A stretch of DNA of 50,327 nucleotides from Oscillospiraceae bacterium (lineage in GTDB: Bacteria > Bacillota > Clostridia > Oscillospirales > Ruminococcaceae): contig JAFRAJ010000012.1 in the NCBI GenBank assembly GCA_017405465.1, positions 1 through 50,327 on the forward strand, in the 5' to 3' direction. The translations under genes were made by a program, and so were the position numbers. The notes beneath the pieces were generated by a model that was not told where the DNA came from, made no database searches, and saw only the letters and a program-made list of their open reading frames with translations. How positions within the stretch are numbered: the stretch's first letter is position 1; each line of letters opens with the position of its first letter. This document shows positions 7,646 to 16,061 of this stretch, piece by piece.

Positions 7646-8605
7646 CTATCTCGTCAGTGCTGCGAACACGATAGCTCCTATCATCGCTGCCAGTGCCAGA
7701 TAAGCCAGCACCTTGAGGAACAGGCTGCTGTCCGCCTCAAACACAGGAACAGATTCTTCATCCTCTGCATGTTCTGTCCTGTCAGCAGGCAGATATCTGT
7801 AGTTTCCCTTTTCTGTGAGAACTCTGGCGGGATCCAGAGCTGACAGAATGACATGCTCCTCCTCCGCTCCGATCACATCCCTGCTGACCGCTCCTCCTCT
7901 GGGCAGCGGGAAATCAGTACTGATCATAAGGCCCAGTACTCCCGGGGTGAGGAATCTCACTGCGTAGCAGTCATCGAATCTTATCAGCCTGGATACATCC
8001 CCGTTCTTGGCTCTGAACGGAAAAACTCTCCCCGCCTGAATGATCCCTCTGTCGGACACGGTACAGAAACCGTCGTCAGAAGCTGTCCTTACGATGTCCT
8101 TTACATAAGAGATGAGCGTCACAGCGAATCCTGCGACAGCCGCAGCAGCCAGTACTATCATGGAACTCACGCTGCCACTGCGCACATAAGACAGTGTGAG
8201 GAGCACAGTGAGAACAGTGAGCAGAAATGCGTAGCACACGAAGTGTTCTCTGGCGCTCTGTCTGGAAAGCGTTCTGCTGATCAGCTTCTGCTGATCATGC
8301 TTGAGCCTGACCGCATAGACCGAATCCTTCTGTATCTCAGCACATGCCCTGCGGTCAGCAATAGATGAGAATAACTTCAGCACGCTGTAAAGCAATGCTG
8401 ACAGGACAGCAGATCTTATTGCCATCCCGTATGCCGCCGCCCATTCCGGGAGCACTCCGAAATACATGAGCCAGAACATCGCTCCGGCACACACAAGGAC
8501 CGCAGCGGCAGCCAGGATTATGTCCATGGTGCAGTTGCGTTCCGCGCGGGAAAGATCCCTGTTATAGTTCCTTCTTCCGGAAGTTCTTTTTTTCTTATCC
8601 GCCAA
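7646..8605 (-). CDS. membrane protein of unknown function
   Basis: The 319-residue protein has a very basic N-terminus, two hydrophobic helices (about 28-75), a helical linker, two more helices (about 120-168), a soluble beta-rich part (about 170-275) and a C-terminal helix (about 295-317). The two-helix plus soluble layout recalls membrane proteins with PH-like domains such as YcxB types, but I see no decisive motif. It overlaps the end of the GH3-like gene by 11 bases, so the two are translationally coupled. No function is claimed. Confidence 0.65.
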   Translation of the reverse strand: MADKKKRTSGRRNYNRDLSRAERNCTMDIILAAAAVLVCAGAMFWLMYFGVLPEWAAAYGMAIRSAVLSALLYSVLKLFSSIADRRACAEIQKDSVYAVRLKHDQQKLISRTLSRQSAREHFVCYAFLLTVLTVLLTLSYVRSGSVSSMIVLAAAAVAGFAVTLISYVKDIVRTASDDGFCTVSDRGIIQAGRVFPFRAKNGDVSRLIRFDDCYAVRFLTPGVLGLMISTDFPLPRGGAVSRDVIGAEEEHVILSALDPARVLTEKGNYRYLPADRTEHAEDEESVPVFEADSSLFLKVLAYLALAAMIGAIVFAALTR

Positions 8606-10880
8606 ACCACCGACCTCCGGTATTCTTTCTGACTGTAGCTCTTGCTGCTCTTGCTGCTCTTGCAGGATCGACCGCTGCGTCAGTCATTGAGTTGAATGTC
8701 ATGATCGGAAGATCGGTCACAGCCTTCTCCCACTCATCGTGGCAGAGCCTCTCCGTCTCTTCCAGCACAGACCCCAGTTCTGCATTGAGAGTCCTTCCGG
8801 GCATCGTCCTGTCTGCTTCCCTGAATGTGACTTCATCCCTGTTCCGGTCTGCTGTATTCACAGCATCGCTCCTGCCGGCATTCCGGATCACTTCGGAATT
8901 CATCCCGGTGCGTTCTTCCAATGGGCTTACCGAGTTCCATTCTTTCGGGAACACGCTCATCTCAAAAGAATCAAGTATTCCGTCATCAGCGCAGTACTGT
9001 GCCAGTTCCAGTGTGTACTGACCTGCGCAGAACACTCTGTCACCCGTTTTGGGATCGCGGATCATGAAATCAGATGCTTCTACTTCTATGTGCTCATTCT
9101 TGATCTGTCCGGGAAGCAGATATATCTTCCGGAAGGCGACCATCTTTCTTATTGAGCTGCTGCCTCTTCTCAGATATACCTGAGGGACAAATGCTGCTGC
9201 CCTCTCTCCGCTGTTCTTTACGCGGAAAAGGATGTCCACTCTCTGATGTTCCCCTATTATCACGTGTTTATCTATCCTGGCTCCAAGGAATTCCGTCGGT
9301 GCATATCCCATTCCGTAGCCGAAGGGATATCCTTCGAAGTCTCTCCCGAGCTCACGGGCTCTGTGTCCTGTAGCCATTCCTTCACTGTAGACACGCGAGC
9401 TCTCCGGCGCTGTCATTGATGCCCTTACAGGCCATGAGAAAGAGAGATGTCCTGACGGATTGGCTCTTCCCGTGATTATGTCAGCTGCGGCAAGTCCTGC
9501 CGCACTGCCGCAGTACCCACAGTAGAGAATAGCTTTCATTCCGTATTCAAACGGCATATTTACAGGTGATGCAGTCATTACGACGCATGCCAGCGGATAT
9601 CCGTCTGTGATCAGAAAATCTATAAGTCTCAGAATGCCGTCCGGAAGCTTCATATCCTTCCTGTCGTATCCCTCGCTTTCGACAGCCTCCGGAAGGCCGA
9701 TTGCGACTATCCCTTTACCGGCTTCTTTTACGGCATCTCTCGCTCTTGCAATAAGATCGGGATTAGTGCTTCCGTCAGTATTGTATCCCTGTTCATATAT
9801 GAAATCTGTGCCGCAGTCTCTGAATCCGTCAAGAAGACTTGTACCGCAGGGTGAAGGTGTGCTGAATAGACCGGGCAGTTCACGCGGAGCATCTTCAGCA
9901 GCGCAGCCTATGACCGCGATCTTCTCGCCTGAGAGAAGAGGCAGCATACCGTCCTCATTCTTAAGCAGGACCATAGATTCCCTTGCAGTGTTTCTGGCAG
10001 TACTCATAGCTGCTTCGATGTCATCTCCTGTTATCACGGGAATATCACCGAAGTTCTCCATAAGTGCACTGACCCTGATCGCGGAATTGTCCAGGGACTC
10101 TCTTGAAAGATAGTTCTTCCTGACAGCGGTCTCGATATTTCTGACGTCGCGACGGGAAGCTCCCGTAAGCAGGTCCGCACCGGCAGACATCGCCGATATC
10201 CTGTCTCCCGGAACATGTCTCGGAAGGATCACTGTTCCGTCGAATCCGGTCTCTTTTCTGAGCCTGCCCAGAAGCTCGCTGTCAAGCCAGATGTATCTCC
10301 CGTTCACCTTCCCGGGCGAGAGCATCACAGCGGAAGGTTCTCCGTCTCTTACTGCTATGCGGAAAGATTCCAGGTAAAGTTCCCCAAAAGTATCCGGATC
10401 CACTATGTGATCTGCGGAATACAGTCTTTCCTCTGAATGAGCGCATCCCAGTTCAGTCAGACATCCCTCGACTCCGGTATCCCTGAGTCCGTTCAGGAAC
10501 GCAGCAGCCATCTTTCCCGTAAGAAACGGCTCTTCCGAGAAGCGCTCGCTGTTCCTTCCGTCCAGGACGCTCCTCATCACAGCTGCAGAAGGTCCTATGA
10601 CCAGCTGTCTTCCAGCGACCCTGTTGCGGCGTCCGAAGGATGCCGCGCTCTTTCTTACAGTATCAGCATCGAAACTGCAAGCCAGCATCGACGGAGACGG
10701 ATAGATGATATCTGTCTGAGACGTCTTTATCAGTCCTTCTCCCTCGTCCTGTGTCCGGCAGGATACAGCACCTTCGCCTGCAACGGGTCCCCTGAGGCCG
10801 CAGACGATCTCTGCCTTCTCCGTCACCGACATAGAAGACACTCTGTCCTTTATCCTGTTGTATCTGGCCTTGTAGTTCAT
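8595..10880 (-). CDS. glycoside hydrolase family 3-like protein, probably inactive
   Basis: The 761-residue protein follows the GH3 layout: a TIM-barrel part with GRNSERFSEEPFLTG (108-122), an alpha/beta sandwich with ESMVLLKNEDGMLPL (301-315) and SEGYDRKDMKLP (402-413), and a fibronectin-III-like C-terminus. There is no signal peptide. The key catalytic positions are altered. The nucleophile motif GFxGxVxSDW reads GFDGTVILPR (212-221), so the Asp aligns with Pro220, and the KHF motif of the substrate pocket reads TEL (142-144). In known GH3 enzymes these residues are essential, so this is likely a pseudoenzyme with a binding or structural role. It overlaps trmL by 4 bases. The C-terminus carries short Ala-Arg-Ala repeats. 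Confidence 0.85.
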   Translation of the reverse strand: MNYKARYNRIKDRVSSMSVTEKAEIVCGLRGPVAGEGAVSCRTQDEGEGLIKTSQTDIIYPSPSMLACSFDADTVRKSAASFGRRNRVAGRQLVIGPSAAVMRSVLDGRNSERFSEEPFLTGKMAAAFLNGLRDTGVEGCLTELGCAHSEERLYSADHIVDPDTFGELYLESFRIAVRDGEPSAVMLSPGKVNGRYIWLDSELLGRLRKETGFDGTVILPRHVPGDRISAMSAGADLLTGASRRDVRNIETAVRKNYLSRESLDNSAIRVSALMENFGDIPVITGDDIEAAMSTARNTARESMVLLKNEDGMLPLLSGEKIAVIGCAAEDAPRELPGLFSTPSPCGTSLLDGFRDCGTDFIYEQGYNTDGSTNPDLIARARDAVKEAGKGIVAIGLPEAVESEGYDRKDMKLPDGILRLIDFLITDGYPLACVVMTASPVNMPFEYGMKAILYCGYCGSAAGLAAADIITGRANPSGHLSFSWPVRASMTAPESSRVYSEGMATGHRARELGRDFEGYPFGYGMGYAPTEFLGARIDKHVIIGEHQRVDILFRVKNSGERAAAFVPQVYLRRGSSSIRKMVAFRKIYLLPGQIKNEHIEVEASDFMIRDPKTGDRVFCAGQYTLELAQYCADDGILDSFEMSVFPKEWNSVSPLEERTGMNSEVIRNAGRSDAVNTADRNRDEVTFREADRTMPGRTLNAELGSVLEETERLCHDEWEKAVTDLPIMTFNSMTDAAVDPARAARAARATVRKNTGGRWFGG

Positions 10881-11386
10881 ACGATCTCCGGTTCTTCTCT
10901 TCCGGTCAGTTCTCCCTGTGTTCTCAGGTCCCTGAACCCCTGCTGTCTGAGCACTTCATAGACAGCTACAGCCACCGAATTGGAAAGATTCAGGCTTCTG
11001 GCCGAATCATCGTCCAGCATCGGTATCCTCACGCACCTGTCATAGTTGTCAGCCAGGATCCTCTCGTTGATGCCTCTGTCCTCTCGACCGAAGACAAGGT
11101 AGCATCCGTCCGGGTATTCCTCGTCACTGTATATCTTCTTCCCCTTCGTGGTAAAGAAGAACATCTCGCCTCCGGCGTTCTTCTCGAAGAACTCGGAGGT
11201 GCTGTCATAATACGTTATGTCCAGCAGGTGCCAGTAATCCAGCCCTGCTCTCTTAAGCTTCTTGTCGTCAGGAGTGAATCCCATCGGTCTCACAAGATGC
11301 AGACGTGCCCCTGTGGCGGCGCATGTCCTTGCAATATTGCCTGTGTTCTGCGGGATCTGCGGCTCCAGGAGCACGATGTTAATCAT
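10877..11386 (-). CDS. trmL: tRNA (cytidine(34)-2'-O)-methyltransferase TrmL
   Basis: The 169-residue protein is a full-length SPOUT methyltransferase. It shows PQNTGNIARTCAATG near the N-terminus, KRAGLDYW in the middle, and the knot motifs FGREDRGI and RSLNLSNSVAVAVYE that bind S-adenosylmethionine. The enzyme 2'-O-methylates the wobble nucleotide of certain leucine tRNAs. It overlaps both neighbours by 4 bases (ATGA), so it is coupled to an ECF S component upstream and the GH3-like gene downstream. Its housekeeping role has no obvious link to either. Confidence 0.92.
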   Translation of the reverse strand: MINIVLLEPQIPQNTGNIARTCAATGARLHLVRPMGFTPDDKKLKRAGLDYWHLLDITYYDSTSEFFEKNAGGEMFFFTTKGKKIYSDEEYPDGCYLVFGREDRGINERILADNYDRCVRIPMLDDDSARSLNLSNSVAVAVYEVLRQQGFRDLRTQGELTGREEPEIV

Positions 11387-11973
11387 TCTCTGTCTTCTCT
11401 TTTTGTAAAATCGGGCACGATCCCGGCTTCCATGAGCGTAGGTCTGATGGCTCTGTTGAGCAGGACCGCGAAGACAACGGCTATTATTCCGTTCGCAAGG
11501 GATGTGACCCCTTTCGTCAGCATAGTGGCAAGTACGGTCTCAAGTTCGTAACCCAGCACCAGTCTGTTCTGCACGAATGTCTTGAGGACATAAAGCACGA
11601 CATATGTAACAGATCCGCATGCTGCTGATAAAGCATACTGCGGCTTTCCGGAAGCAGCCGTCTTTTCAGTCAGTTTTCCTGCGACCCATCCCATCATGAA
11701 TTTCATGATGAACGTGAGCCAGCATGTTGGCAGGTAGCGGGGATCCAGCATGTCATAGATCATGGATCCGAACCCTGCCGCCAGCCCTCCTCTGAATCCT
11801 CCGAAAAGCAGAGCGCTGAGCAGGCTCATCACGTTTCCGAGGTGGATCATGGTATTGGAAAGAGGTGTGGGAATGTCAATGTGCAGGTAGGTGAATATGA
11901 ATACCAGTGCAGACATCAGGCCTACCATTACGATGTCTCTGGCTGTCGAAGATTTTTTGCGTGTATTATCCAT
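11383..11973 (-). CDS. ECF transporter S component (substrate unknown)
   Basis: The 196-residue hydrophobic protein has five to six membrane helices. The segment IDIPTPLSNTMIHLGNVMSLLSALLFGG and the following GGLAAGFGSMIYDML match the conserved loop and helices of riboflavin-type ECF S components. The substrate cannot be told from sequence alone, and no riboswitch precedes it. It differs from the S component at 5534-6058, so the organism carries at least two. It sits between a lipoprotein gene and trmL in one operon. Confidence 0.75.
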   Translation of the reverse strand: MDNTRKKSSTARDIVMVGLMSALVFIFTYLHIDIPTPLSNTMIHLGNVMSLLSALLFGGFRGGLAAGFGSMIYDMLDPRYLPTCWLTFIMKFMMGWVAGKLTEKTAASGKPQYALSAACGSVTYVVLYVLKTFVQNRLVLGYELETVLATMLTKGVTSLANGIIAVVFAVLLNRAIRPTLMEAGIVPDFTKREDRE

Positions 11974-12019
11974 TGATTTCTCCTTTCCTGACTTCGCAGG
12001 GTCTTCCCCTCGTGACCTC

Positions 12020-13111
12020 CTACATCACGATCTTGTCGGGGCTATAATATGCTGTTGCTTTCTCATCAAGTTCTATGGTGAACTTCTCTGCTGTCTCCGC
12101 AAGATATTCCTGGAACATTGGTGCAGCCGCGGCTGTGATTATATTGTTGAAGAGATTATCAACAGTATCTTCTGCCTGAAGGCCGTGTCTGAAGACGATG
12201 CTGTACAGTCCGTTCGCGCCTTCTATGACGGCATATTCTCCTACTTCCACCTTGAATATCTGTTCGTACTCGGCAGCCGTGAATTTGCCGTCTCCGTCCA
12301 GAAGCAGCTGATTGTCATTGGTGATGGAGTCCATCTCCTGGTGATATCCGAGTATGTTCTGATATCTGTCCGCGTATCCTCCGGCAACTTCCGCGATTAT
12401 ATCCTTGGGAGGAACAACGTCTGCACGCTTTTCTTCCTTGATCGCTGCAAGTATCTCGTTGGCATATGCCTTGAGGGTATTGTTCTCAGCCTGTGTATTG
12501 TCTACGTTCATCACCTTGCGGTACGGGAGCTTGATATATGTGAACCTTCCGACTTTCGTCTCCATGAATTCGTTGACGAATTCCTCTGACAGTTCCTTCT
12601 CCCCGCCTTTTCCGTAAAGAGCATACGGAAGCTGGGTCCCTTTGAGGATCTGCATCTCATAATTGCGGAAGCTCTCATACCCGATGCCGTTCTGCAGCAT
12701 GAATTGACTGCTCTGCGCCCAGTCGTTCTGGATGTAATTCTCGTAATACATCTGGGTCATGGCGTCATCGCCCAGATCGGTCTTGTCGTATAGGTAATCT
12801 GTAGCTGTTCTGTTTATGAGTGTCTGCTTAACGGATCTCGCTACGAAGTCCCTGATGGTGCCGCCGTCCGCTGCTTCCAGATCCATCAGTTTCTTCATGT
12901 CTATCTGCTGATTGTCGGTGATCCCCGCCTGCTGTACGATCTCATAGACCACCTGGTACTGTGCTGCGAGATACTCGCCGCATGTTATCTCCCTGACCAG
13001 TCCGTCAGGTCCGGTTATGGTCCCGACAGTCTCCGGATTGTATCCGCAGGATGCAAGGCTAAGGCACAAAGCCGCTATCAGCAGTACCGCTGCAGTTTTT
13101 CTAATAATCAT
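12020..13111 (-). CDS. secreted lipoprotein, SurA/PrsA-like foldase candidate
   Basis: The 363-residue protein has a lipoprotein signal ending in LASC (Cys22). The mature part is helical and polar. Its pattern of a long helical chaperone-like region recalls the N-terminal domains of SurA/PrsA foldases, but no parvulin active-site block is evident. It would be tethered to the outer face of the membrane. A strong promoter lies directly upstream, making it the first gene of the operon. The family call is tentative; only the lipoprotein nature is well supported. Confidence 0.7.
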   Translation of the reverse strand: MIIRKTAAVLLIAALCLSLASCGYNPETVGTITGPDGLVREITCGEYLAAQYQVVYEIVQQAGITDNQQIDMKKLMDLEAADGGTIRDFVARSVKQTLINRTATDYLYDKTDLGDDAMTQMYYENYIQNDWAQSSQFMLQNGIGYESFRNYEMQILKGTQLPYALYGKGGEKELSEEFVNEFMETKVGRFTYIKLPYRKVMNVDNTQAENNTLKAYANEILAAIKEEKRADVVPPKDIIAEVAGGYADRYQNILGYHQEMDSITNDNQLLLDGDGKFTAAEYEQIFKVEVGEYAVIEGANGLYSIVFRHGLQAEDTVDNLFNNIITAAAAPMFQEYLAETAEKFTIELDEKATAYYSPDKIVM

Positions 13112-13146
13112 TTTTGTCCTCCGTAAAGGGAAATTCCTGAAATGCT

Positions 13147-13175
13147 ATTATACCCTCTAAGCAGATATTGTTCAA
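13147..13175 (-). promoter_or_regulatory. promoter of the lipoprotein/ECF/trmL/GH3-like operon
   Basis: On the - strand TTGAAC (13170-13175), a 17-base spacer and TATAAT (13147-13152) form a near-consensus promoter 35 bases before the ATG at 13111. Confidence 0.8.
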
Positions 13176-13202
13176 CAGACGGCACATTCCTGCCGTAAGA
13201 GA

Positions 13203-13231
13203 GATCCCCCGCGGCCGGGCCGCGGGGGATC
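13203..13231 (-). terminator. strong GC hairpin after the stomatin-like gene
   Basis: GATCCCCCGCGGCC (13203-13216) and GGCCGCGGGGGATC (13218-13231) form a 14-pair stem with a minimal loop. On the - strand it is followed by TCTCTCTT rather than a pure T-run. It most likely ends transcription of the stomatin-like operon. Confidence 0.65.
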
Positions 13232-13253
13232 GGTATTTCAGTTTTAAGTCAGG

Positions 13254-14153
13254 TTATTTCGATGTCTCTTTGAACAGTGTGGCGATCCCTGTAAGATCCT
13301 GCAGGCTGGAGGGCACGATTATCTTCGTGGCCTGTCCGTCAGCCATCTTTTCCGCAGCTTCCATGGAGCGGATCTGCAGGTATTCTGCTGTAGGCTGGAC
13401 TTTATTGATCATCTCGATCGCTCTCGCCTGGGCTTCAGCTACTGCTGCGATGGCTTCCGCTTCACCCTGTGCTGTGCGGATACGCTCTTCGCGGATAGCG
13501 TCTGCTCTCAGGATCGCGGATTCCTTCTCACCTTCAGCCCTGGTGATCGCTGACTGTTTCTCACCTTCTGCAGCGAGGATCACGGCTCTCTTTTCGCGCT
13601 CAGCCTTCATCTGTTTCTCCATCGCTTCCTGGATGGAGAGCGGAGGCGTGATGTTCTGGACCTCTACTCGTGTGATGTCGATGCCCCATTTGTTGGTGGC
13701 TTCGTCAAGCACCTTGATGGTCTCTGCGTTGATGGTCTCGCGTCCTACCAGTGTCTCGTCCAGTGTCATGGAGCCTATGATGTTCCTCAGCGTTGTTGCG
13801 CAGAGGTTCTCGATGGCTGCTATCGGTCTCTCGACACCGTATGTCAGAGCCTTTGGATCGATGACCTGGAAGTACACTACCGAGTCCACATTCATCGTTA
13901 CGTTATCCTTTGTGATAACCGACTGGGGCTCGAAGTCTGCGACCTGCTCCTTCATGGAGATCTTGCGTACTACCTTCTCCAGGATAGGGGTCTTGATATG
14001 CAGTCCCGCTTCCCAGGTAGCTGAATACTTACCTAATCTTTCTATCACCCAGGTGTTTCCCTGAGGCACCACGCACAGGTTGCTGAACAGAATGCACAGT
14101 GCGAGGATTACGAATATCACTATCAGTGAAATGATTATTACTTCCGGACCCAT
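13254..14153 (-). CDS. stomatin/prohibitin-like SPFH protein (QmcA type)
   Basis: The 299-residue protein has one N-terminal membrane helix (about 4-26), an SPFH domain (about 28-190, with VPQGNTWVIERLGKY and the DETLVGRETIN loop) and a long charged, Ala-rich coiled coil (about 195-265). SPFH proteins form large membrane-attached oligomers and organise membrane microdomains. The length and order of domains are normal. The usual bacterial partner, an NfeD protein, is absent. A small unknown protein with a C-terminal hydrophobic segment precedes it by 24 bases. Confidence 0.9.
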   Translation of the reverse strand: MGPEVIIISLIVIFVILALCILFSNLCVVPQGNTWVIERLGKYSATWEAGLHIKTPILEKVVRKISMKEQVADFEPQSVITKDNVTMNVDSVVYFQVIDPKALTYGVERPIAAIENLCATTLRNIIGSMTLDETLVGRETINAETIKVLDEATNKWGIDITRVEVQNITPPLSIQEAMEKQMKAEREKRAVILAAEGEKQSAITRAEGEKESAILRADAIREERIRTAQGEAEAIAAVAEAQARAIEMINKVQPTAEYLQIRSMEAAEKMADGQATKIIVPSSLQDLTGIATLFKETSK

Positions 14154-14177
14154 TGTTTTTCCTCCTTATATATACCT

Positions 14178-14603
14178 TCATTTGCTGTTATTTAATTTGT
14201 TCGCTCTTATTGCAATCCCTACTATTATCACAGGAAGCAGCGGAATCAGGATAGGAGCCGCAGCTATGACCGCTATGAGCATTGCCATGCCTATAACGGC
14301 TGCTTTTTTCGGATCGATATTGCCGTTCTCATCTCCGGCAACATTCCCCAGCGCTTTGCGGAATCCCGGCGCCATCTGTTCGGCTTTATGTTCAGTCCTG
14401 TGCTGTGCGGCGTTCTCTTCCGCTTCGCAGTTCAGCGCATGCTTTGCTGCAAGATTCCTGGCATCACAGCTGGCTTCATGTTCCATCCTCAGCTGTTGTC
14501 TGCCGCCGTCCATGTCCCACGCAGATATCCTGCTCTCGCGTTCCAGTTCTTTTTCAAGCCAGTTGTCAGCCCCGAAGATCTCTTGGGTCTTTTTCCTAAG
14601 CAT
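14178..14603 (-). CDS. small protein with C-terminal membrane segment, stomatin neighbour
   Basis: The 141-residue protein has a soluble, highly charged N-terminal two thirds rich in Ala, Glu, His and Arg, and a hydrophobic stretch near 106-133 (MAMLIAVIAAAPILIPLLPVI). GGGAGG precedes the start. It is co-transcribed with the stomatin-like gene and takes the place where an NfeD gene would often be. No known family is recognised. It may be a microdomain partner, inferred from position only. Confidence 0.65.
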   Translation of the reverse strand: MLRKKTQEIFGADNWLEKELERESRISAWDMDGGRQQLRMEHEASCDARNLAAKHALNCEAEENAAQHRTEHKAEQMAPGFRKALGNVAGDENGNIDPKKAAVIGMAMLIAVIAAAPILIPLLPVIIVGIAIRANKLNNSK

Positions 14604-14652
14604 TCGTTTCTGCCTCCCTTCTTCTCTTTGTGTCTATAGTATATCCCCGGTA

Positions 14653-14670
14653 ACTGTTTTCATAAACAGT
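14653..14670. promoter_or_regulatory. 18-base inverted repeat in the stomatin operon promoter region
   Basis: ACTGTTT (14653-14659) and AAACAGT (14664-14670) pair around TCAT. On the - strand a possible -10 box TATACT lies shortly downstream, so the dyad falls at the -35 position. It is a candidate operator, and the regulator is unknown. Confidence 0.4.
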
Positions 14671-14710
14671 CATCTCAGCAAAATAACACCCCTATTCCGC
14701 CTCTTTCCTG

Positions 14711-14735
14711 CAAAAAGAGCAGCCTTCCGGCTGCC
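14711..14735 (-). terminator. terminator of the MacB-type export operon
   Basis: Read on the - strand, GCAGCC and GGCTGC (14729-14734 and 14719-14724) pair around a GGAA loop and are followed by TCTTTTTGC. Confidence 0.8.
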
Positions 14736-14753
14736 CTTCCGTATGATCTTCCG

Positions 14754-16061
14754 TCATTCGTATCTCAGCGCTTCTATAGGATCCAGCCTGGCTGCCTGTA
14801 TCGACGGCAGCAGCCCGAAGACCAGTCCCACAACAGTGGAGAATACCACTGAAACTATTATCGACGGTACGCTTATTGCTACAGGCACCTGCGCCACGAA
14901 ATGTATCACATATGCCAGCGCTATTCCCACCGCAACGCCGAGCACCCCTCCTATACTGGTGAGCACGGCTGCTTCAGTCAGGAACTGGCTGAGTATCCTT
15001 CTCTTCCTCGCGCCGAGAGCCTTCTTGAGGCCTATCTCCCGCGTTCTCTCCGTGACGGACACCAGCATTATGTTCATGACGCCGATGCCGCCGACCAGCA
15101 GGGATATCCCCGCTATCCATATCAGCATGCTGTTCGTGCTGCGGCTCAGGTCCTGTATCTGTCTGGCCTGCTCAAGGAGGTCGTCAGCCTTGTATCTGAT
15201 ATTCTGCTCATCGCCGCCCTCCGGTGCCTTTTCGGATGTATCAGATATACCCAGCGCGCTGTTGAGGATCTCAGCTGTTCTCCTGCCTATCTCAGTCATG
15301 CTGTCCGTATCCTTGGCTCTGACCATTACCGCTTCCGGCTCATCGAACTGGAATACTATCGGCCATTCCGCGATGGTCAGATAGACCTTTGGGGTACTGT
15401 TGCCCATATAGGTATAGTAGTCATCCATGGTCTCGATCGTGGGACGGAACGTGCTTCTGGTATCGATGACTCCGACTACCATGAATGCTTCGTCTCCGAT
15501 CTCCACGGTCTTTCCTACCGGGTCAGCCGTTCCGAACAGGCTCTTTGCCGCGGAGCGGTCAAGGAGCATCACTTTGGAGAAGTTTCTGTAATCCACATCT
15601 CCGAAGAGCCTTCCCTTTACCACCTGAAGCCCTGCGGTGTCGAAATAGTCCTTTTCCACTCCGTATATGCCGCATCCGTCAAGCCTCGTGGTCCCTGCGC
15701 TGACAGGCTGGCTGGAGCTGTTTCTTCTGACGAATCTCGCTGCAGATCTTACTCCGGGCAGTTCTCTGATCTGCTGCATGCTGTCTTCCGACACCGGATA
15801 GAACCCGTCGGGGATGCCCATCCAGTCGAACTCATAATCCCAGTCGTTCTGCTTTATGCTGACAGTGACACTGTTCGTTCCCGCACCGATAAGGTTCTGT
15901 TTGATCTGTTCATTCGTCCCTCTTATAGTGGAGACTATGGCTATGATCGCCGCTATGCCTATGATGATGCCCAGCATAGTCAGGAACGATCTCATCTTAT
16001 GTGTGGAGATACCGCGGAAAGCAAGCTTCACGTTCTCTCCGAATCCGCTGTTTCTCACCAT
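14754..16061 (-). CDS. MacB/FtsX-type ABC transporter permease
   Basis: The 435-residue protein shows the MacB layout: one N-terminal membrane helix after FRGISTHKMRSFLTMLGIIIG, a large extracytoplasmic domain (about 50-300), then three C-terminal membrane helices containing RTREIGLKKALGARKRRIL between helices 2 and 3. These permeases move substrates such as peptides or antimicrobials, or transmit force, together with a LolD-like ATPase. It overlaps the second adaptor gene by 7 bases and is the last gene of the four-gene operon. Confidence 0.9.
   Translation of the reverse strand: MVRNSGFGENVKLAFRGISTHKMRSFLTMLGIIIGIAAIIAIVSTIRGTNEQIKQNLIGAGTNSVTVSIKQNDWDYEFDWMGIPDGFYPVSEDSMQQIRELPGVRSAARFVRRNSSSQPVSAGTTRLDGCGIYGVEKDYFDTAGLQVVKGRLFGDVDYRNFSKVMLLDRSAAKSLFGTADPVGKTVEIGDEAFMVVGVIDTRSTFRPTIETMDDYYTYMGNSTPKVYLTIAEWPIVFQFDEPEAVMVRAKDTDSMTEIGRRTAEILNSALGISDTSEKAPEGGDEQNIRYKADDLLEQARQIQDLSRSTNSMLIWIAGISLLVGGIGVMNIMLVSVTERTREIGLKKALGARKRRILSQFLTEAAVLTSIGGVLGVAVGIALAYVIHFVAQVPVAISVPSIIVSVVFSTVVGLVFGLLPSIQAARLDPIEALRYE

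Noticed and set aside
8638..8664. Three 9-base tandem repeats (GCTCTTGCT) considered as a satellite or regulatory repeat
   Set aside because: They encode the Ala-Arg-Ala repeats at the C-terminus of the GH3-like protein and are too short to suggest more.
14080..15384. Open frame of 434 codons on the + strand
   Set aside because: It runs antisense through the stomatin-like gene, its partner and the MacB permease, all recognisable families; the Ser/Ile-rich translation is a shadow.
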